A DNA stretch of 64,000 nucleotides. Origin: Trileptium ribeirensis. Lineage: Eukaryota; Nematoda; Enoplea; Enoplida; Thoracostomopsidae. Positions within the stretch are counted from its first letter, which is position 1; every line of letters starts with the position of its first letter. The stretch is from the NCBI GenBank assembly GCA_030248225.1, contig JASANE010028600.1, forward strand, positions 1-64,000, in the 5' to 3' direction. Shown one piece after another: positions 57,715 to 64,000 of this stretch. Below the pieces are notes generated by a model, which saw only the letters and a list, made by a program, of their open reading frames with translations, was not told the DNA's origin and did no database searches. A program made the position numbers and the translations under genes.

Positions 57715-58623
57715 ATAAAGGCGAGAGCGCGGGCGCTAAAGGACGAGCTAGTCGACAACATTACAAGCGCCCGGCTCAAATCCTTGCTGGAGCACATAAT
57801 GCGCCCAATTCTGCTCCATAAATTTACTATCCCCAGCTACACGCGGATCCTGCATCTCACTGGCCACCGACTCGCTCCTGGAGGTAACTACCGATACCTT
57901 CTGGGGCATGGGACGCACGATCCAGCAATTGCGACAGGGCGAACAACCCAGACACTGCCACAACGTCATGGGTCGACTACTGGAGGAGGTGCGGAATACC
58001 TCACCTCTGGCTACGCTTGCTGGCCGCGCATCATCATTATGGGCGACGCGCTCCCACTGCCGCTGCTGGAAATAGCCAACGACCATAAGTGGCTCGTCTG
58101 CGCATGGCCTGGAACCACGCTAATACGCATGATCCAACTCGCCAGCGCTGTCCTAACGCCGCTAACCAAATGCGTCATCCTACTTGGAGGCTACCAATAC
58201 ATCTACCGGAAGGCGCAACCGGAGCAGCTCCATGCGACCAACCCTAATGCAGCCTTCACGAAGATCAAACGCCACTTAGGGATGCTGTCTCGGCGAGTAC
58301 CAGCGCGCACGCCCGTGATCATCGCACCGCCGATACCCCGATGGGCCGCGACTAACCAAGACGCAATGTCTTGGACGGTCGAATTCAAACGAATAGTCGC
58401 CAACCATCGGCAACAACACGGCGCATTCCACAACGTCTACTTTCCGAACTGGTCCGTCGCTTTTAACTCCGCGGACGCCTGGGAACGGGATGCGCCGCAC
58501 ATAGAGTGGCTAGAGCGCCCATAGTTCGAGGAACCCACGGTTTCTAAGTACTGCTTGCGCAACTTAAGAGAATGGGTCGGCCAATTGGTGCGCGATGCTG
58601 AACTCGGACGCCTAAAGCGGTAG
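57715..58623 (+). CDS. SGNH/GDSL hydrolase-like domain, copy 2 (serine missing)
   Basis: It continues in frame after the TAA. LEHIMRPILLHKF matches copy 1. Between about 57870 and 58010 the homologous sequence moves one frame and back (CHNVMGRLLEEVR is in the other frame), which means two compensating frameshifts. IIIMGDALPLPLL (58030-58062) is block I with Ala in place of the catalytic Ser. CAWPGTTLIRMI and VILLGGYQYIYR (block III-like) and VIIAPPIPRWAA follow. A TAG at 58522-58524 precedes a last conserved helix ending at 58621-58623. This copy gives the clearest SGNH pattern, including the PG-x-T-L segment. It is a diverged tandem duplicate of 55803-57028. Confidence 0.58.
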
Positions 58624-59666
58624 GCAAATGCAATAGGGGGTATAGAATGTGGGCCCTCAAAGAAGTAGGAATAAGCGTGCGAGTATTTAGACAAACCTAG
58701 GCGAAGGATATGGATGACTGAAACAAGTAGGGCGAGAAATGACGAGCAGCGTCGAACATAAATAAAGCATGGCGAATAACCAGTAGGACCACGCAGAGCA
58801 GACAAAGTAGTGCACAAATGCAAGTTACCAAACTGTGCCTCGCAAACGGACCAAATCACTACTACATGATTTAATAATAGGAAAGTTGTTACTTAAATTA
58901 GAGCAAACTATGACCCAAGTGCAAACGGTAAGAACATGACAAACTAAGTATCTTAAATGATAGAGGTAGTCCGAAACAACCTGAGTGCAATAACATATAT
59001 TACCACCATTAGAGCAAATTAAGCAAAACTTGATCACGAATTATTCAATGGGCGTATTGAGGATAAGCAAATGGGAACTTCTGGGAATAGGTACCCCGGC
59101 GGCCGGACCATTTCCTGGGAGTTACCCGAAAACAAACAGGGGATCTGTTTTTAAACCCAAACCCAAATGTGGAGGTACGTGCTACACTATGTGACACTAC
59201 TATATTATATGTATGTATATCATAGTATATATATATGTGCCGAGGAGCAACGGTAAATGGTATTTTGCGGAAAGACATTTTTCAACGACTCCAAGTAAGA
59301 CACCTATCATAAAATATTATAGGCCATAAGGGAAAACTTCCAAAACCACCGAAAATAAAGGGAGAAGGGACGCGTTTTTGGTGATAACCAAAAAAATTGA
59401 TCGTCCTTCTACCCTCGTTTTAGCGAAATTTTAGCAAATTTTGGCAAATTTTTAGGAAATTTTTGGAAAATTTTTAAAATTTACTGTAATTTTAAGCTCA
59501 AACGGGCTAAATTTCAAATTTCACACTACTTTTACTTCATTGATATCAAGGGCTGTACATCATATGGAACTATTCATGCAAATTTGCACTCTCTTTTTCA
59601 CATCTCAACAAATTTAACTTACTACCGTAAGTAAGGAGTCTATAAAATCCAAAAAATTTTAAGAGA
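58624..59666 (+). other. 3' untranslated region and polypurine tract area
   Basis: About 1 kb without ORFs. From 59200 it becomes AT-rich, with a TATA microsatellite (59195-59240) and TTTTAGGAAATTTT-type repeats at 59410-59480. The purine-biased AAAAAATTTTAAGAGA directly before the 3' LTR (59651-59666) is the likely polypurine tract, although its TTTT interruption makes it atypical. Confidence 0.55.
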
Positions 59667-62600
59667 TGTAACAGCCCGAGTTTTTATACCAAATTCTAAA
59701 TAGTCGAAACCAGGCCAAAAGGCCTCAAAATCCAACGGAAAACGGGTGATCGGATACCGGTGGAGCGATCCAAGGATTCATTGTTGTATTGACGATGGTG
59801 TTGAATAAAATAAAATATTGTATCGTATGCTATAACTGTGTCATCACGCTCCACCAGCCCGAGGTGCGCGGGATGACTTCGCACCAGAACTGAACCAAAA
59901 TTTTACTGCCAAGGTATCCGATCGATCCCAGGACTGCTACTATATTATGAATAATATCGATGTATTATTGTACAATTGCTCAGTAGTGGAGTGCGGTACG
60001 GCTGCGCAGTCGAATCGGCCGGGGACAAGGGGAAAGATCTCACGATTTTATCACCGTTCAGACTCAGCAAATTCTGCAAATTAGGTGCCCCAGGGGGTCG
60101 ATTCCGGTGCGCGTCCGTGAACAATAACGTGTATGTAGTTGTTATGCGATAATATAATGTTTACTGTATATGTGTACGGGTGTCAGGATGGGACGGAGCA
60201 TCATGCAAAACCCCGCGACAAAAATGCAATTGGGATTTTCATAATGGCCTGGGGTTTGGAAACTTATCCTGACACGCCGGCGGAGTAGAACGAGCTATCT
60301 AGCATTATGTGGGATATCGTGAGTACAGGGAATAGGAGATAAATTGACTTAACGTGAAAAGAGTCTCATTTCAAAGGGGTATATGAATTTTAAAATTTTG
60401 GGGGGTTTTTATAGATTTCAAACAAAAAGGGGGACATTAAACTATTATTAGGGCTTCATAAGATTCAAACTCACTTATTAGGGTCAACCTGACCCCAACC
60501 GGTAGATACTTATGGATCCCCGATCCCGCGTTTAAACTTTCAAACTTTAGGGCCCCAAACCACCACTACTAAAACAAAAACTTCCCGATTTTTGGAGCCC
60601 CGTACCTTAATTGGGTCCTATACTAACTATATTATTGAAAATCGGGGCCACCCGCCCCAACGGAACTCCACGGGATCCCCATAACTTAGTTGGGACTCAA
60701 AATTTTCCTATCGTGCACGCATTTAACTGCCTTTTACGGGTCTCCTAGGGGACTTACACTAAATTTAAAGGCCCATAAGCAGGCGACCAGCCAGGGCATG
60801 GATATGATCCTGACCCCGGCCGTCTGCTCCTTCCCGTTCCTGAAATATAAAAGAAAAAATACAAAAATTCTAAACTCTATACAGCGCCTAAAGCGCTTTT
60901 ATATTCTACAAAATTGTAGACCTCGCGCCGACCAGCGCGAGGTTTAGGTTGTTTACGCCAATTATTGGCACCCTTCGGCCAAGCTGCAATGTTTCCGAGC
61001 AGACCAGCTAAAGCAGCGAATGCCCACTACTACATATTAAGAGGGTTTTGGTCAATATTGTGTGTCGGGGCGTCGTATACATATATAATGTTTTCATTTC
61101 GTTTGCTGTTGTTAAGCGCCTGATTTTGTTTAGGTGGATGAACGTATTGCTTGGAGTGTACATATATGTATTCGTCGGCGATTTCAAATTTTTTCAAATT
61201 TTAAAATGCTGCACAATTTTGGAGATCTGGTACATAGAAGGAAGGAAGGGGGGTAGACAGACAGTATAAAAGAGACTGCCCGATTCTCCGATCGGAGCCA
61301 GTCGAACTCTTAAGTCGTTTTGGCGGTTGTCGCCGTTGCATTTTATTCTTTGTTTAGGGTATTTCGCTTACGTTTTTTCTTTTTGATTCCCTGGGGTGGT
61401 TTATCGCCGTACCTCTACGGTGGAGAGCCTCCCCTGGGTTTAGGATTTTCACAACCATGCGGACGTTGGAGAGTCGGAAGGATGCTCCGCGCGCCCGTAA
61501 AGGTCGGACCCCGCCGAAATTCTCAAAATGCATCAAAATTATTCGAAATTAGTCTCGCTCGCGTTTCGACTGGTTCCCTGCTCCTCGGTCGTTTTTTCTT
61601 TCTTTCACAGGTCCGAGGACTGATCAAAATTTTACTTTAGGGCAAGTGACCGTGATCAAAGCTTCTAGGTTAAGGCGATATTAAATTTGTTACTCAGAAA
61701 AAGGGGAGAAATGTGTTAAGACTTGGTTAAGAGCTATCGAAAAAGGGTTCAGCCAAAATTTATAAGGGATAACCGGAGTGATGCCGGGGACGTGGCCGTT
61801 TGCATCCGCGGGTGACACGAGTTGTCCCCGATTGTCTAAAATCGAACTGCAGCGTCGAATCCCCGTTCGTTCGCTGCCTTCATTTGTTTCTGATCGAAGG
61901 GTGATGCAAACGACCGCGGGCCCCAGCTTAATTAAGCACAAATTTTTTTGAGAGGCTTACTAGTTGAGAATAGAGCGAAACAGGGACTGGAGCTGGCGGT
62001 GGACTAAAATGCACTGAGCGTCGGTAGGACGTGGGTTTTCTAACCGTGCAACTACGGGGAAAATTCAGGTCGCTACCCACTCCCGGAGCCCTCTGGGAGC
62101 GAGTCTCGGATTAGTTGGGTCGTTCACGAGCCACTCCAGTCGCTGTTGAAACTGTACAAAATTTTGGATCTTTGTTTCCGTTGTTCATGCCAGTAAAAAA
62201 TTTTACATAGGGGACAAAGCATCACGGTTTAACAGGTAGGCAACTGCTTCATCTGTAACTAAAGCCATCGTTTTTCCATCAAAATTTGCCGGGTTCAGTT
62301 CGATAAAACATGCTAAGGAAATCGCATTTGAAGGGAATGTATTGGGTCCTTCCTGGGTATTTTGCAGGATACTCGGGATTTATTCTGTCATCTAATGAAT
62401 GTTGTACATAAGTGCCGTACGCCCCAATTGGGCGGTGTTTATAGTGTGTGAATAATGCAAAATTTGGCTCGACAGTAAACGAGTTGAGTCGTGTCTAAAT
62501 TATTAAAGCAGTTCGGAATTTTGCTTAACTGTGTAACCACAGTACTCTTGCTTTGGAAATCTTTAGCTTCGGCAAGCACCCCTAAAGATCTATGAACCCA

Positions 62601-63319
62601 AGTGAATTTTAACATCGGCGAACAACACATCCACAACACCACGCCTGGTCTATTAAGTTCTCCCGCACGCTTCCGCGTCAGAGTCCGAACCAGCGATCCT
62701 CTCCGCATTTTGCATTATACCCGCATCATCAAGAACGCCCCTGCCGCAAACCCCTCGCCGTTAATCATTGCCCCGCTTAGCCCGCCGCCCGGCTTGCAAT
62801 TCTAATAATTAGAATCTTGACACTCAATGGACTGGGGCCTCCGCCTCAGTACCCCTACGTTATCATAAGTAATCAAAATATAAGGAGCAAACATCAACTA
62901 GGCCCTTTAGGATTTGCGCGTGCTTATAGTTTAGGCTTCAGGGCCCGTCGTGCAACGATCTAGGAGTAGAAACGTGACAAGGTGCATAGAGACACACCCA
63001 TGGGGAACTAGGACCAGAACACCCCGCTCAGGGGAGTAAGTGAATTATGAGGGAAAGGCGAGTCAGCCTTATTACCTGTGAGCAGGCCTAAGCGTTGACT
63101 CTCCTTCGGGGGACCTCATACTATTAGACACGTGGGCCAAAATAGGGCCAGGCCGAACACCCTGGTTAACCCGCCGGCAGCCTGTTAAGCTAAGCGGTTC
63201 CCTTAGGTCATCGCATAGATCATCGGGGAGTCGTGAAAGCCGGGGTTGTCCGGGCATCACACCCTAAGGAAACAGTGGTGCAGCTGGGATCCCTTAGGGC
63301 CAGAACTGGTCCTAGTACA
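59667..63319 (+). repeat. 3' LTR of the giant element
   Basis: It starts TGTAACAGCCCGAG and ends CCTAGTACA, about 3,653 bp. It matches 37493-41164 with scattered substitutions and small indels. The TATA box and the hairpin are conserved. Confidence 0.96.
61265..61272 (+). promoter_or_regulatory. TATA box of the 3' LTR
   Basis: TATAAAAG in the same context as 39096-39103. It could drive transcription into the right flank. Confidence 0.65.
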
Positions 63320-64000
63320 TATTATATGCGATATATACTATTTATTTATATTTAAAATGCAATAAATGCAATATATCATATAGTATATAAATCTGTATGA
63401 AATATTCGATACATAATATATGCCAAGCGTGTCGGTCGTCTAATTATCATCTGCAGTTACAATTGGCTTTTAATAGAGTGTGTCAGTCACTACTGGCAGG
63501 AATTAAGATGTTTGCTTTGGGCGAATGGTCCCTATGCTGCAGTTGTGGATTCGTCTTGTGGCGCAGTAGCAACACGGGTATATATAGTTATTTTCGGTAA
63601 TATATATAACGTGAATTCCATAATTTTCCATTTATTTTATTTAAATTTTGTGAATAATTCAGACAATACCATTTCGTTGTCAAAATTTTTAAAACATGCA
63701 TGCAGTAATGAAAGAAAATGCACGCTAAATATAGATGGGGTAACTATTTTGGGCTAACACAAACATCCAAGAATTCGAAACCCAGCACTTTTACATAAAA
63801 AATTGATCAACCGCCATTATATTAAACAAAACGGAAAAATTGAGATGCAGCATATGAGGGGTAGTTGCAAAAACGTTAGGTATTGCAATGCGTAAACTAT
63901 TATGCCCTTACAACATAGCAATATTATTTAGTAAACAAAAACACTAAATCTGTATGTGCTGATAAAAGTTAATATTTTTGCATTTAGCATAAAGACCTTT
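63320..64000. other. AT-rich flank right of the giant element
   Basis: AT-rich sequence with AATATAT-type repeats at 63320-63420. It resembles the texture left of the 5' LTR. No gene recognised. Confidence 0.55.

Larger units (their letters stand above)
37493..63319 (+). mobile_element. Giant Ty3/gypsy-type LTR retrotransposon with env-like gene (25.8 kb)
   Basis: Two direct LTRs of about 3.67 kb bracket 18.5 kb of plus-strand internal sequence. The order is gag, large ORF and env-like module, protease, RT-RNase H, integrase, Ser/Thr/Pro-rich ORF, two SGNH-like ORFs. Protease-RT-RNase H-integrase order places it in the Ty3/gypsy group; RT has YIDD and integrase D,D-35-E. The LTRs differ by roughly 2-3% in about 360 bases compared by eye, so the insertion is not very recent. 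In-frame stops and frameshifts agree with that. Flanks are AT-rich (ATAT before, TATT after) and I could not read a clean target duplication. Giant gypsy-type elements with long LTRs are known in planarians (Burro) and plants (Ogre); membership of either is not shown here. Confidence 0.95.

Noticed and set aside
37480..63330. Target-site duplication of the giant element
   Set aside because: ATAT precedes the 5' LTR and TATT follows the 3' LTR. The AT-rich context makes a convincing 4-6 bp duplication impossible to read.
1..64000. CRISPR arrays, rRNA genes, bacterial operons
   Set aside because: Nothing of this kind is visible; repeats are microsatellite, LTR or TIR types.

Overview
The window is eukaryotic, most likely invertebrate animal, nuclear DNA. 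Nothing looks prokaryotic: there are no operons or ribosome-binding sites, and long AT-rich non-coding stretches are broken by more GC-rich mobile elements. The repeats seen are a giant Ty3/gypsy-type LTR retrotransposon with an envelope-like gene, two further LTRs of about 5 kb, a TIR DNA transposon with a pogo/Tigger-like transposase remnant, a LINE scrap, MITEs and tRNA-derived pieces. I see no convincing intact host gene and cannot name the species.

Layout. 1-4868: most of a long LTR on the plus strand. 4869-21830: AT-rich DNA with a LINE reverse-transcriptase fragment (13.6-14.1 kb), a tRNA-like remnant (15.6 kb), a complete MITE with TTA target duplication (17.2-17.7 kb), a fragment probably related to it (12.7 kb) and another TIR element (20.2-20.7 kb). 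21831 to about 27150: a second, related long LTR on the minus strand, so the two LTRs face each other about 17 kb apart. 29300-32367: a TA-flanked DNA transposon carrying a decayed DDE transposase tail joined to a PHD-like finger. 35240-35726: a second copy of the TTA MITE.

37493-63319 is one 25.8-kb retroelement with LTRs of about 3.67 kb (TATA box in each; LTRs differ by roughly 2-3% in the part I compared). Its internal region reads, all on the plus strand: long leader; gag with capsid-like region, CCHC zinc knuckle and a Pro/Tyr/Gly-rich tail holding a PPxY motif; a 1,086-codon ORF of unknown function whose end holds a signal-peptide-like segment; an envelope-like module (basic cleavage site, fusion-peptide-like segment, C-terminal membrane anchor); protease; reverse transcriptase-RNase H; integrase; a Ser/Thr/Pro-rich ORF ending near PPPY; and two tandem diverged ORFs resembling SGNH/GDSL hydrolases that lack the catalytic serine. 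The envelope-like module lies between gag and pol, not after pol as usual.

This copy is damaged. There are in-frame stops in pol and in the second SGNH-like copy, and frameshifts in gag, env, integrase and both SGNH-like copies, so it is probably not autonomous as it stands. The family is nevertheless the most unusual object here: giant size, multi-kilobase LTRs, an internal env-like gene and duplicated hydrolase-like accessory ORFs.
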